The notes: a model not told the origin generated them from the sequence alone. Numbered from the stretch's first letter, positions 49,446 to 61,360 are shown. The stretch: 64,000 nucleotides of DNA from Thermothelomyces thermophilus ATCC 42464 (GCF_000226095.1 NC_016475.1:3968001-4032000); one strand, 5' to 3'. Translations and numbers: made by a program.

Positions 49446-50390
49446 ATGGCCACCATCACCTCCATCGGCATCGGTAACATGGGCGCCGCCCTCGCCTCAG
49501 CCCTCCTCAAGTCGGTCGGCCTCCGTCAGCTTACCATCTGGAACCGCACCGCCGACCGTCCGCAGGTGAAGTCGCTGGTCGAACAGGGCGCGCACTTTGA
49601 GCCCTCGGTGGCCGCCGCCGTCGCGCGCAGCGACACGATCCTCATCTGCCTGCTCGACTACCAGACCGTCACCGCGGTCTTCGAAGCCATCTCGCCCGGC
49701 GGCCTCGCCGGCAAGACCGTCATCAACGTGACCAACGGCACGCCGAGACAGGCGCGCGAGGCCGAGGCGCGGTTCAAGGGGCTCGGCGCCGCGGCGGCGT
49801 ACTTCGACGGCGGCATCATGGTGACGCCGCAGCAGATCGGCACGCCCGAGGCCTTTGTCATCCTGAGCGGCGAGGACGAGTCCGCGTTCCGGGCCGCCGG
49901 GGGCCCCGCGGAGCTGCTCGAGCCCATCGGCGCCATCCAGTACGTCGCTTCGGACGCGGGCGCCGCGGCGCTGTACGACCTGGCCGCGCTCGCGGCCATG
50001 TTCGGCATGTTCGCGGGCGCCTTCACGGGGATCGCGCTGCTCAAGAAGCAGAAGCGGCAGCGCCAGGACGGGGGGAAGGAGGAGGGGGACAGGGACAACA
50101 AGGCGCTGGCCAAGCCGGCGACGGACTCGGTCATCGTGCCGGTGCTCAACGCGCTGGTGCCGTACGTGGGCATGATTGCGGACGAGGTGGACAGGGAGAA
50201 CTGGATGAACGACATGGGCAACCCGCTGAAGATGCAGGCGATCGCGCTGCACAACATCTTGCGGGCGTGCGAGGAGGAAGGGGTCGACGGCGAGGGGCTG
50301 AAGTTCATCTCGCGCCGGATGGATCGCGCGGTCGCGGACGGGTTCGGCCCCGGCGGCGTGTCTGCCATTGCGCGGTACATGTTCAAGTGA
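49446..50390 (+). CDS. Imine reductase/reductive aminase-like NADP-dependent oxidoreductase
   Basis: Single exon, 314 residues. The N-terminal Rossmann domain (about 1-165) has GIGNMG (8-13), IWNRT (31-35), ICLL and INVTNGTPRQAR. A long interdomain helix and helical C-terminal domain follow, as in the beta-hydroxyacid dehydrogenase/6-phosphogluconate dehydrogenase superfamily. FDGGIMVTPQQIGTPEAF and SDAGAAALYDLAALAAMFGMF closely follow fungal reductive aminases. N97 and D178 fall at positions important in those enzymes, while F186 sits where Aspergillus reductive aminase has Tyr (comparison from memory). A Lys/Gln/Asp-rich insert lies at about 200-225. It likely reduces imines, or aminates carbonyls with NADPH; the substrate is unknown. 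The start is the only ATG after the AAAAC leader. Confidence 0.88.
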   Translation: MATITSIGIGNMGAALASALLKSVGLRQLTIWNRTADRPQVKSLVEQGAHFEPSVAAAVARSDTILICLLDYQTVTAVFEAISPGGLAGKTVINVTNGTPRQAREAEARFKGLGAAAAYFDGGIMVTPQQIGTPEAFVILSGEDESAFRAAGGPAELLEPIGAIQYVASDAGAAALYDLAALAAMFGMFAGAFTGIALLKKQKRQRQDGGKEEGDRDNKALAKPATDSVIVPVLNALVPYVGMIADEVDRENWMNDMGNPLKMQAIALHNILRACEEEGVDGEGLKFISRRMDRAVADGFGPGGVSAIARYMFK

Positions 50391-50485
50391 GAGAACGTTA
50401 TGGGGTAATACTGGGTTGAGCGGGAAGGGGGTGCGACTTGGCTGGTTCTGTGAATATGAGGCAATAAATCAATGTATTAGCAAAA

Positions 50486-50535
50486 CTTCTTTTCAGTATC
50501 TCAGACCAAGCTTCTTTTCAGTATCTAATACCAAG
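50486..50535. repeat. 25-bp tandem duplication, two copies
   Basis: Two adjacent copies beginning CTTCTTTTCAGTATCT and ending CCAAG differ at about three positions. They lie about 100 bases after the imine reductase stop codon, so possibly in its 3' UTR. Confidence 0.85.
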
Positions 50536-50988
50536 AGCATCATTTTCTCGCAGTTTTGACATTGTCGTCGCCATGATATTGTGCTGTGTTTATCTGATCT
50601 CTCTAGAACTGTCCACGAACGCTAGAGGTTTTGGCCGATATCTCAAAATTCAATTACATATTCCGTTGGAAGCAGCGAATTATTCTTCCCTCAGATCATT
50701 GCATTTTTGAGATGACAGTATCTAGCCCCTGGCTATTCCGGTAGCTACCAAAGAGTCTAAACAAGAGTAATCAACATGGGGCCAAAAGCAAAAATAACGA
50801 CCCCCAAGTTCAAACAAGTTGTTAAGATCCACTAACCGATAGAAAACGGCAGTTTAATATAGGTATGTACTTAGGTAGGGGTTAAATAGACCTCGGGATA
50901 CCTCTGAACAAGGTCCTTATTCTAATGGTCGCATGTTCCTTTTGACAACAGCCTATAGCCCATTCGTCGGTAAGGCACGGCACATACA

Positions 50989-51008
50989 TACCTAAGGTAC
51001 CTTAGGTA
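50989..51008. repeat. Perfect 20-bp palindrome
   Basis: TACCTAAGGTACCTTAGGTA equals its reverse complement. A second GGTACCTTAGGTA follows 11 bases later. It is the longest member of the TACCTAGGTA-like family in the window. Confidence 0.88.
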
Positions 51009-52511
51009 CGTCAGGTCAGGTACCTTAGGTATTCAATTCGAACTCGGATATCCATACCTTGTCCTCAAATGTCAATCCCGCGCCCGAGCTCAAAGCAAAC
51101 CCATCACGTACGTAACACAGATACCTAGGCAGCTAGGCAGCCTACAGGAAGCCTGTCAGGGGGCGGTCTCCCCGCGGTCACAAGCGGTTGCATGCGGCGT
51201 GTAGCCGTTTAATTAGGTACTCAGCCACGATGCGCAGGGGCACTGCACGAGGCTCAGAGGTTGGGGAAATAATGGTGCACAGGGACAAGAAACAGGACAG
51301 AATTGAAGCCGTCTCCGCATGCCTGCAGTGCTGCCGCCATATCCGAGACGGGAAACCGGGCGGAAGGAGAGGTCGAAACAGACATTCATATCCACAATTC
51401 AGGTGACTACATTGATCAATTAGGTAATTACCTTAACTTATTCAGGTCGCGTCAGTGAGATGAACATGACCATCACGCCAAACTGAGAGGCCCTCCAGAG
51501 AGATGAGGGATAGGAGGCACACGAGGGTGCTCGTTCAGTTACACGAGCTCAATCGGCTGATGAATCCTTGGAGGAGGCCGCTGTGGTCCGATCGTTGCGG
51601 CCGGCCGGTTGGTGGCGTAGCAGAGAGGCTTATCGGATAATAAATGGGTATGGTGTTGGTCCAGAGTTCCGGGCGTAAATGCAGATAACAGCAGCTTGGC
51701 GGCTTTGGTATGTAATTATACACCTATGTACTTTACAATACCTTACACATAATAACTTCCTGGGTTAAGTGCTTGTACGTCATATGTGCATGCGTAAGTG
51801 ATCTCGAGAAATTCCAGGTAATTAAGCTCCTCGGGTGAAGTGGTTGTTTCTGCCAGCAGTGACGCGTATCCGAATCGAAAAGGAAAACCACATCGCCAGC
51901 CCAGCCATCAAGCAAGCCATCAACAACTTCCTGTTGATCAAGTCTTTTCTCTTCGTCTTTACGCTCTTCAATCTCATGGTCTATCCACCAAAATTCGCGT
52001 CGCAGCCTTCGGACTTAAGACTTTAGTAGCCTCGCCCACGCCCCATTTAACCACCGCGTGTAGCGAAAGAAAAACCACCACGCCCACCAAGGCTGGAAAG
52101 ACCACCCCGCCCAGCAGAAGAAGAGCCATCACGCCCGGCAGAAGAAGCGTGCTGCTGGGGCCCTCTCCTGTACGGTAGTGTGTAACCACGCCCCCGTGCG
52201 TCGGTGGTAAAGCGCTGGAAGTTCGGTGCCCAAAAGTGGCCACTGCTGATGGGAAGATCGCGGTAGGCAACCTTCAGCGACCTTGGACTTCTCTGGCCGC
52301 GGCATGCAGGTGGCACATGCGACACCTCTCGGAAAGCCTCTCGGAAAGCCACTGCTTCCGCAGGCCTGCAGCCCGCAGTTCCTTCATCGACCCCACCCCC
52401 ACCGTTGTCGACGACTTTCACATTCACTGCATTCCAACCTTCGTGCACTCAATTTGCAACTCAGCATTGGAGCGTCGGTTTTCTCGCCTTGCAGTCCCAG
52501 GGAATGAATGA

Positions 52512-53501
52512 ATGATGCCGCCAAAAGACGGTACGGTGCCACCGCACTTTGACGCCGCCATCGACCCAAATGCGGCCGCGAGGCAATTCGCCCTGACCAT
52601 GTCCGAAGACGAACTCTACCAGCGGACTCTAGGGCTCTATTACCCGTTCCTCGCCTACCCGCCTGAGCGCCCCATGGTGTTCGTCAAGTTTGGTGGGCCC
52701 GAGAAGCAGGCCGAGGGAGACATGCAGAGGCTCGCCTGCCACTGGCTACGCCAGCAACGCCAGAGGGATCGCAATATCCATGTTCCCGAAGTCTTCAAGG
52801 TCTTCAGTAAAACCAATACCACTTTTATTATAATGGAGCTTCTCGCAGCAGCCCATATTAAAGACTTTGCCAAAATATCCGACCCTATCACCTGGAAGCA
52901 GAACGAGGCTCGCTACTACGAAATGATTACTGAGGGAATCCGTTTGCTGAGCCTCATGCCGGTCCCAGCAGACGCGACCCCTGGCCCATACACCCGCGCC
53001 GAACGTTACATCAAACACATGCTCTTCAAAGGCCAGGAAGCCCCGGTCATCTATAATACCATTCAGGATTTGGAAGACCACTTAAACAGGGTATAGCCGT
53101 TTACAGTGAACGTTGGTTATATATATATATTATACCATTGCTAAGGCACTCTACAGGTTGCCGAACTAGCATACGACCATGTGCCCGGCCCGCCACCCAA
53201 GGTCGCTCTCGAGAAAGAACTCGTTTTCTGCTACACCGATTTCAATGACGAAAACTTCATGTTCGCCACTGACCCCGACGGCCGCACTCGTCTCTACATT
53301 GTTGACTTCGAACACGCCTCGTTTCTACCGCTCAGCTTCCTCTCCTACGCTGTCTTGGGGCGCAAACCTCGCTGGTACACGGGCAGGAGGATACGAGAGA
53401 AGCTGGGCCCCTCTCTCCCGCAGCACAATATTGAGGTTATGAAAAGAATATCCTATCTCTTCCAAATATGCACGACGAGTCTTGGAGTCGAAGATAAATA
53501 A
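52512..53501 (+). CDS. APH-like (protein-kinase-fold) phosphotransferase
   Basis: Exons 52512-53090 and 53157-53501 encode 307 residues. The intron contains a TA-repeat and ends CTACAG. The N-lobe has MVFVKFGG with a likely nucleotide-binding Lys and TFIIMELL as hinge. The catalytic loop is CYTDFNDENF (218-227), in which D221 and N226 match the Brenner-type HxDxxxxN pattern but the usual His is replaced. The metal-binding Asp is D243 in IVDFEHASF. The family contains many uncharacterised fungal kinases often annotated as aminoglycoside phosphotransferases. There is no reason to infer drug resistance. A related but decayed gene follows directly. The substrate is unknown. Confidence 0.82.
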
Positions 53502-53510
53502 TTAGTTTCC

Positions 53511-54118
53511 GACACTACACAGCAATGCATTGCTTGGTTGCGTGATGCCGCTCCTCCGCCAAGTCCGTCAGAGTTCTCAGTCGGAGCGGCGGACAAGTTG
53601 GCACATGACACGAGTGCCGTACTTTCGCCGGGAGGAGGCACGTTCCCGGAGGGCAGCGAGTGCGACGAGTGCGACCGCATCGCCCGGGCCAACGCGAGCC
53701 GCTTCATCGCCGACGAGGTCATCCCGCAGCTCAACTCGCTCACCTCGGACACAACGGGCCTGCACGGGCTGGTGATCCCGCCCCTCTGGGTCATGTTCCA
53801 CGACAAGAACGCGCACTGGCCGCCCAAGAAGTCCGTGTCGGGCGAGCCCGAGTATGTCTTTTTGCCACGGCAACCTGCACTCGCACAGCATCCTGATGCA
53901 TGCCGAGACGCTGCATGTTCTCAAGATCGTTGACTGGGAGGATGCCGGATACTTCCCTCCCGAGTTTCAGATCTGGTCGGTGAAGAGGTCTGACTACGAG
54001 GCTGTGTATGGAAACGAGGAGCAGCGCAAGAAAAATCTGGATTCATCAATAATACCAAGCCGGTGTTTTCTACCACGAAGAGTTATTCGACGAGGTCTTT
54101 GTCTCGTTTTTGCTCTGA
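53511..54118 (+). pseudogene. Decayed APH-like phosphotransferase, N-terminus missing
   Basis: Sequence from a possible acceptor (CACTACACAG, ending 53521) reads QCIAWLRDAAPPPSPSEF and continues to EPEYVF near 53857. The frame then shifts by one base inside a T5 run, after which CHGNLHSHSILMH gives the catalytic loop and IVDWEDAGYFPPEFQ the metal-binding segment. Two further frame changes (near 54025 and 54070) separate FINNTKPVF and YHEELFDEVFVSFLL, which ends at a natural-looking stop at 54118. The region before QCIAWL that should form the N-lobe is not found, since the intact neighbour occupies that space. It is probably a truncated, inactivated host gene. A single sequencing error cannot explain all breaks. 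Confidence 0.75.
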
Positions 54119-54683
54119 CTAGGATTTCTTTACCTGGCGCAAACGAAATTAATTAGTACTCTGGATCCAATGTTCCAGGGGCCATCAGTTTGAATTAGAA
54201 CACTTAAACCGAAGAGATTTCAACATGCGGTTATACGCCAAGGTACGACATCTCCAACCGTTAATTATTAAATGTAGAGAGCCTGGTTCTGGTTATGCTG
54301 GCTAGCTGAGATAGACAACCTGCCATCACAATAGATTCCCACTGAATATCATCAACCATCTACCTATCGCGACGATGATGACTGTTCGAGGGACTAACGG
54401 AGAAGGCCCGAACGCAATCATGGTTACACTTGCGGGTTGTCAACCTGTCTATCCCGGTGTAAGATACCCACGGCGTGATATGGATATATGTCTCTATCTT
54501 CAAAAGGAGTGTCTCCGCGATCTCTCACGAAACGGTGCTCATTGTGTACCCGTGGCGAAATCAAAATCTCTAGGAAAGAAAAGGAAAAAAAAAATCGCTA
54601 CCACTCTAGACACCAAACCCTCCCTCCTCTCTGGCCGTAACATGGACCAAGTGCGTCGTCTCATCAAACACCTTCATCTTCCA
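54119..54683. other. Intergenic region, no gene seen
   Basis: Lies between the decayed kinase and the 3' end of the cupredoxin gene. No coding signal. Confidence 0.6.
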
Positions 54684-55295
54684 TCAAAAACCGCCGTTGG
54701 GGTTCGGGTTCGGCCCCCTCCAGCCGCCCTGGACCTGCGGGAGGACGCCGGAGTCGCCCGGGACGGCGGCGGCGGCCCGGCGGAAGGCCTCGAGGGTGTT
54801 CGGGGTATCGAAGCGCTGGTTGATGGCACCGACCATGCCGTTCTGGCAGTGGCGGCCGTTGTTCTGGGCGCAGTAGAACCAGATGGGCTTGTCGTCGCGG
54901 ACCTCGATCTGGAACACCTCGGGCGACTGGGCGACCGAGCCGTCCGGGTTGGGCGAGACGGGGAAGAAGCCGGAGAAGAAGGCCGTCGGGGATCCCGGAG
55001 CGCTGTCGTCGCGGGGCACGCAGGGCGCGTCGAAGGACGCCTCGACGACCGAGTGGTTCCTCGGGAGGAAGTGGAACTCGACGATGTCGCCCACCTCGGC
55101 CACGATGTTCTCCGGGTCGAAGCGCAGGCCCGGGCGGCCGGCGACCACGCTGTGCGTGATGCGCGGGGAGGTCGTCGTCCGGCTCGGGATGCGGTTGGGA
55201 GACGCCGGAGAGGGGTTGGCCGGGGCCGGGGCTGCGGCCGCTAGAGGGAGAGTTGCCGCCAGGGATGCGGAGAGGAGAAGCAGCTGGCTGAACAT
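54684..55295 (-). CDS. Extracellular cupredoxin (plastocyanin-like) protein
   Basis: Single exon, 203 residues, with a signal peptide (about 1-22) followed by a Pro/Ala/Ser-rich spacer. The cupredoxin domain spans about 45-170. Type-1 copper ligands are all present: H81 (RNHSVVEASF), C142 (IWFYCAQ), H149 and M154 (GRHCQNGMVGAIN). C92 and C150 probably form a disulfide. The family is large in fungi and is often called extracellular serine-rich protein. Members are thought to be cell-wall or secreted electron-transfer or copper-binding proteins without a proven role. No GPI-anchor signal is visible, as the C-terminus ends in a Gly/Asn/Pro tail rather than a hydrophobic segment. Confidence 0.9.
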   Translation of the reverse strand: MFSQLLLLSASLAATLPLAAAAPAPANPSPASPNRIPSRTTTSPRITHSVVAGRPGLRFDPENIVAEVGDIVEFHFLPRNHSVVEASFDAPCVPRDDSAPGSPTAFFSGFFPVSPNPDGSVAQSPEVFQIEVRDDKPIWFYCAQNNGRHCQNGMVGAINQRFDTPNTLEAFRRAAAAVPGDSGVLPQVQGGWRGPNPNPNGGF

Positions 55296-57417
55296 TGTGA
55301 AGTCCTTTCGTTGTATATCAGACGGACGATATGCGACGTTGAGCGGGGAACTTTGATTATTCCCACGACGGTTTTTACTTGAGGATCAGTAAAAGAAACA
55401 AGAAGGGTTGGTGTTGGGAACTTGGTGTTGAGAGCGTTACACAAGTGACTGAGGACGGAACTGGTGATGACAATGATGGTTTGGAAATGGCCAACCTCAG
55501 ACCAAGGAGCCCATGGTGTTAAATACTAAGCTTCGTGAGGGCAAGTCATCGTCATTCCCCAGGCGTCCGCAGCCGCAAACATAGTCGTCGCGCGCCTCCA
55601 TCTTGGAGTCGTCGGAGCTGACAACTTCCGGAACCCCAGCCACGGGGCTGGGCTAATCCGGGGAGTCAGGATCCGAGACGTCGGCTCGTTTGGTGCCCAG
55701 TGAGACATCCGAGTCGTCTTCTACTTGATGATGCAACAACCACAGGATGCTGACGGACCGGTACTGGGGCGCCTGGTGAGTGGTCAGGCGTCAGCTTGTT
55801 TGCTCGGCACGTGGCGGATCCGCGCCGTTTTTAGAACTGGGGATTTGGCGGGGGGGCTGAGCCTTTTGGTGGTCAGCCTTAACGCCCGACATCTTGCATG
55901 TTTCCATTTCTGCACTCACTTTGGCCCGACTTGGAGATATTGCAGGTATAGTCGGATCCTGGGTAATCAGAGATACGAATTGACAAGGTGGTCAGCAACT
56001 CTAGTTAATAACGTGAGAACACATGAAATCATCTCGGTTAATTGAAGAAATGAAGTATGAAGATTCAAGGCCGATCCCATGCTCGGCGAACATTTACCAT
56101 AAATAGCGACCTGGGAAGCAACGTGGTACCGAGAGTCGGGAACACGACCCGGTGGTGACGGCCAGAGAGTGGAGGAGGCATGTGCGAAAGAATGGGTCCA
56201 GCGGGCTTTGAAGCCAGTACATTCGGGAATCCAAGGCAGTGATTCTAAGCGTCTGACTAGAGCTTGGCCGAATCAACTTTCGCAGAGACACCTGACGTTC
56301 GGGTCGGCGACCCGCTGGGCACCGCGATCGCAATATTAGTACTCAGTTGTTTGTTGGCTGAGGCCGCCCCGGCGGAGAGAATAAGGCCTGAAGTAATGAC
56401 TGAACCGAATACTGAACCGAGAATTGAACAGAGGGCTGAATTGACACAGACTGCTCTTTCATGTTAAAAAAATAGAAAAAGAAAGAGTAAAGTTGCGGAA
56501 TAGGAGATGCTGCGAATCGCAGTGAGGCGAAAAGAGAGCAAGACCGCCTGAGATCTTCTGAGCAAAATTTCAGGCCCAGGGCCTTGGGCAGGGTGGGATC
56601 AGAAACATCCACGTCCCGCGGGACCAGATTAACGCGACGCGTTCGAGGCCCGCGAGTTGCTTGCGTCTCTAACATGGAGTCATGGAGTGAAATCTTGGAC
56701 GTCGCTCAGAGAAGCTGTTGCAAGACGACTTCAACATGTTTGTTTGGCCTGATGGAGATTCCCAGACCAGGCCAGTTCGTAATTGGGAAAGCGAGTGGGC
56801 CACCCCACATTCGCGTGCTCATGTTCAGCCCAAGTGGTGGGTCAATGTCAAAAGAATCGAAGCGCGGGATTATGTAATCATGCAGAATGCCCCGGAAGCC
56901 AGCTCCCTCACCTCGGTGTGCAGGCCAACGAAGGCTACCGGACCGCGCTAATCCCAAACAAGACTAGCGCATCTCGCCGCGTTCTTTCAGCCTCTCGCAG
57001 ATCCAGAAAATCAACTTGCGAGCGCTCCTCCTTGCACCACAACACACTTCATCAACGACCACTCAACGGCGGACCCTTTGGCACCGCTGTTTTGCCATTC
57101 CTTTGGACACACTGGCGTCGGATCGCATTGCTCCCGTTGGCCGGTTGATGAAATAGACGGCCCGCGCACGGCGAGTTGATGCGTGCGCCAGCATTCTTCG
57201 GTGGCGATTTCTAAGCTCGCTCGCCCCGGACGCGACTTCGACTCGGGGAGGTACTCGTCAGCTGTTCGTCGGCTTGCAGCGTGCATCGGTCCCTCATTTT
57301 GCCATTTTACGCCAATAAGTAGGGCAGTCGCTCTCCTGGGACACTTACTCTTTCCCAGAGTTCTCGCTCGCCCGATTCCGATAACAACGGCCTAGTGTTC
57401 GTTCGCCGTCCCTCAAG
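55296..57417. other. Intergenic region between the cupredoxin gene and RPB2
   Basis: Two divergent promoters must lie here. Short ORFs on both strands have no domain. The last 400 bases before 57418 are the probable RPB2 promoter and leader; the leader ends TCCCTCAAG before the ATG. Confidence 0.6.
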
Positions 57418-60400
57418 ATGGCCGACTACGCGACTCAGCAGTACAGCAACTTCGAGGGCTACGAGGATGACGACCAGTACGAGACTGGGAACGGGCTTGA
57501 CGACGTCGGCCTGGCGGACGAGAATGCCATCACACCCGAGGACTGCTGGGAGGTCATCGCGGCGTATTTCGACTCCAAAGGCCTCGTCTCTCAGCAGATC
57601 GATTCCTTTGACGAATTCACGTCCACCACAATCCAGTCGCTCGTCGACGAGTATGCCGACTTGACCCTCGACCATCCGAATCCGGGCGACGATGCCGGCC
57701 GAGACATTGCAATGCGGAGATATGATATCCACTTTGATAACGTGCTCATCTCGAAGCCGACGCTCACAGAGGCCACCGGCGAAACGACCAGTCTCCTCCC
57801 CTATGAGTGCCGCGACCGCAATTTGACGTATTCTGCGCCAATGTACTGTCGAGTCATGAAGCGTGCCCGTGTAGCGATCAATGAGGAAGTGCCCTTGAAG
57901 GACATGGATGAGGAGCAGCAAGAATACATGGCGCGCACCGGCGAGGTGCCCAAGATCATCCGCTGGGAAGAGGAAGACACGGGGCCGTCAGAGGGCGCCA
58001 AGGGAGATGACCAGAAGGGCGACCTGATCTTCCTCGGCAAACTGCCCGTCATGGTCAAGTCGCAGGTCTGCCATCTGCACGGTGAAGACGAGGAGTCTCT
58101 TTTCCTGCTCAACGAGTGTCCGTATGACCAGGGCGGATACTTCATCATTAACGGCAGCGAGAAAGTCCTTATCGCCCAGGAGCGCTCTGCCGCCAACATT
58201 GTTCAGGTGTTCAAGAAGCCTCCAGGAGGCAGCGTCTCGTACCAGGCCGAGATCCGCTCCGCGCTGGAAAAGGGTTCGCGGCTCATTTCGTCTCTGCAGA
58301 TGAAGCTACACACCAAGGGTTCTCCGGAAAAGGGTAGGCTGCCAAACACTGTCAGCGTCACGCTCCCGTACGTGCGCGAAGACGTGTCGCTCGCCATCGT
58401 TTTCCGTGCTCTCGGCATTGTGTCCGATGAAGACATCCTCAACCACATCTGTTACGACCGGACAGATACCCAGATGCTTGAGGCTCTGCGGCCCTGTATC
58501 GAGGAGGCTTTCTGCATCCAGGATCGCGAGATCGCCCTTGATTTCATTGGCAAGCGTGGCAACGGCAACGCCGGCCAGAACCGCGTCAACCGTGTCCGGG
58601 CTGCAAAGGAGCTGCTCCAGAAGGAGATGCTGCCCCACATCTCGCAGACCGAGGGTTGCGAGACGAGAAAGGCCTTCTTCCTGGGCTACATGGTGCACAA
58701 GCTTCTTCAGTGCGCGCTCGGTCGTCGGGACCCTGACGACCGTGATCACTTTGGCAAGAAGAGGCTGGATCTCGCCGGCCCCTTGTTGGCCAAGCTGTTC
58801 CGTGGCGTCATCAGGCGCATGACCCAGGACCTGATGTCGTACATGAAGCGCTGCATCGACACCAACAAGAACTTCTCCTTGGCGCTGGGCATCAAGCACT
58901 CGACCCTCACCAACGGTCTCAAGTACTCGCTTGCCACGGGCAACTGGGGCGACCAGAAGAAGGCAATGAGCTCGACGGCCGGTGTGTCCCAGGTATTGAA
59001 CCGCTACACCTTCGCCTCGACGCTCTCGCATCTGCGGCGCACCAATACCCCCATCGGCCGCGACGGCAAGCTTGCGAAGCCCCGCCAGCTCCACAACACT
59101 CACTGGGGCTTGGTGTGCCCGGCCGAGACGCCCGAAGGGCAGGCCTGTGGTCTCGTCAAGAACCTGTCGCTCATGTGCTACGTCAGCGTGGGCACGCCCG
59201 CGGATCCAATCGTCGAGTTCATGATCGCCCGAGGCATGGAGGTGCTCGAAGAGTACGAGCCGCTCCAGTACCCCAATGCTACCAAGGTGTTCGTCAACGG
59301 CACCTGGGTCGGCATTCACCAAGACCCAAAGAACCTCGTCAGCCTGGTCCAGGGGTTGAGGAGAAAGAATGTCATCTCGTTTGAGGTCTCCCTTGTCAGG
59401 GACATTCGCGACCGCGAATTCAAGATCTTCTCGGATGCCGGCCGCGTCATGAGGCCGCTGTTTACTGTAGAGCAAGATCCAAACAGCGAGAGCGGCGCCG
59501 AGGTTGGCGCTTTGATTCTCAACAAGGAGCACATCGCCCGGCTCGAGGCGGACAAGGAGCTAGGCAAGTATCATCCGGATTACTGGGGCTGGCCGGGCCT
59601 GTTGAAGTCGGGTGCCATTGAGTACCTTGATGCCGAGGAGGAGGAGACGGTCATGATCTGCATGACGCCCGAGGACCTCGACAATTTCCGTGCTCGGAAG
59701 AGGGGAGAGGTGATCGAGGACACATCGGGCATAGGCAACAACCGGATCAAGACCAAGCCGAACCCGACGACGCATATGTACACGCATTGCGAGATCCACC
59801 CCAGCATGCTGCTCGGCATCTGCGCCAGCATCATCCCGTTCCCCGATCACAACCAGTCGCCCAGAAACACATATCAGTCTGCCATGGGCAAACAGGCCAT
59901 GGGCTTCTTCCTCACAAACTACTCGAAGCGCATGGACACGATGGCCAATATTCTCTACTACCCGCAGAAGCCGCTGGCGACGACGCGGTCGATGGAGTTC
60001 CTCAAGTTCCGAGAGCTGCCCGCCGGCCAGAATGCCATCGTCGCCATCGCATGCTACTCCGGTTACAACCAAGAAGACTCTGTGATTATGAATCAGAGCA
60101 GCATCGACCGCGGCCTCTTCCGCAGTCTCTTCTTCCGCTCGTACACTGACTGCGAGAAGCGGGTGGGCATCAACATCGTCGAGAAGTTTGAGAAGCCCAA
60201 CAGGAGCGACACCCTACGGCTCAAACACAGCACGTACGACAAGCTCGACGCCGACGGCATCGTCGCGCCTGGCGTCCGTGTTTCCGGCGAGGATATCATC
60301 ATCGGCAAGACGTGTCCTATCAACCCCGACAATGCCGAGCTCGGCCAGCGGTCCGCACAGCACGTCAAGCGCGACGCGTCCACGCCACTGCGCAGCACCG

Positions 60401-61360
60401 AAAGCGGCATCGTTGACCAGGTCGTCGTCACGACCAACCAGGACGGCATGCGGTACGTCAAGGTCAGGGTTCGTACGACCAAGATTCCGCAGATCGGCGA
60501 CAAGTTCGCCTCTCGCCACGGCCAAAAGGGAACCATCGGTGTCACGTACAGGCAGGAAGACATGCCGTTCACGTGCGAGGGTATCACGCCCGACCTCATC
60601 ATCAACCCGCATGCCATCCCGTCGCGCATGACCATCGCCCACTTGATCGAGTGCTTGCTGTCCAAGGTCTCCACGCTGAAGGGGATGGAGGGCGACGCGA
60701 CGCCTTTCACCGAGGTGACGGTCGACAGCGTGTCGGACCTCCTCCGCGAGCACGGGTACCAGTCCCGCGGCTTCGAGGTGCTGTACCACGGCCACACGGG
60801 CCGGAAGCTGCGTGCGCAGGTGTTCTTCGGGCCGACCTACTACCAGCGCCTGCGCCACATGGTGGACGACAAGATCCACGCCCGTGCCCGCGGCCCACTG
60901 CAGATTATGACGCGCCAGCCGGTCGAGGGTCGCGCGCGCGACGGTGGTCTGCGGTTCGGTGAAATGGAGCGCGATTGCATGATTGCCCACGGTGCGGCGA
61001 GCTTCTTGAAGGAGCGCTTGTTCGAGGTGTCGGACGCGTTCAGGGTGCACATCTGCGAGATTTGCGGCCTGATGACGCCGATCGCGTATGTTTTCCCTCC
61101 CTGCCCCCCCTCACCCCTGCTCTTTCTTCTCCCTAATTTATGACGGTGATGATGATTATGATGATGATGATGATGCTGACTCGCTTTTTACCCATAGAAA
61201 CCTGACCAAGCAATCCTTCGAGTGCCGGCCCTGCAAGAACAAGACCAAGATTGCGCAGGTGCACATGCCATACGCCGCCAAGTTGCTCTTCCAGGAGCTC
61301 ATGTCCATGAATATTGCCGCGCGCATGTTCACCAGCAGGTCAGGCATTTCCGTGCGTTAG
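57418..61360 (+). CDS. RPB2: RNA polymerase II second-largest subunit
   Basis: Exons 57418-61085 and 61198-61360 encode 1,276 residues, normal for fungal RPB2. The intron (GTATGT to CATAG) contains a GATGAT repeat. The protein is the nuclear catalytic-core subunit that forms one side of the active cleft. Diagnostic stretches are [15 protein letters not shown] in the lobe/fork region, the hybrid-binding block [16 protein letters not shown] (about residue 885), and the switch/anchor region [15 protein letters not shown]. The C-terminal zinc-binding CEICG...CRPC pair lies on both sides of the intron, and the protein ends RSGISVR. The acidic N-terminus [19 protein letters not shown] is typical of filamentous ascomycetes. 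It lies convergent with PET117. The gene is a standard phylogenetic marker and would place the organism. Confidence 0.99.

Larger units (their letters stand above)
50391..52511. other. Intergenic region with small repeats, no gene seen
   Basis: Holds a 25-bp imperfect tandem duplication (50486-50535), a 20-bp palindrome (50989-51008) with a partial copy just after it, and an 11-bp tandem CTCTCGGAAAG near 52326-52347. No ORF has a domain. Confidence 0.6.

Noticed and set aside
56195-56280. tRNA-like stretch upstream of RPB2
   Set aside because: A loose T-arm-like TTCGGGAATCC is present but no acceptor or anticodon stem can be formed.
58306-59532. 408-codon minus-strand ORF within RPB2
   Set aside because: Antisense shadow of a highly conserved gene.
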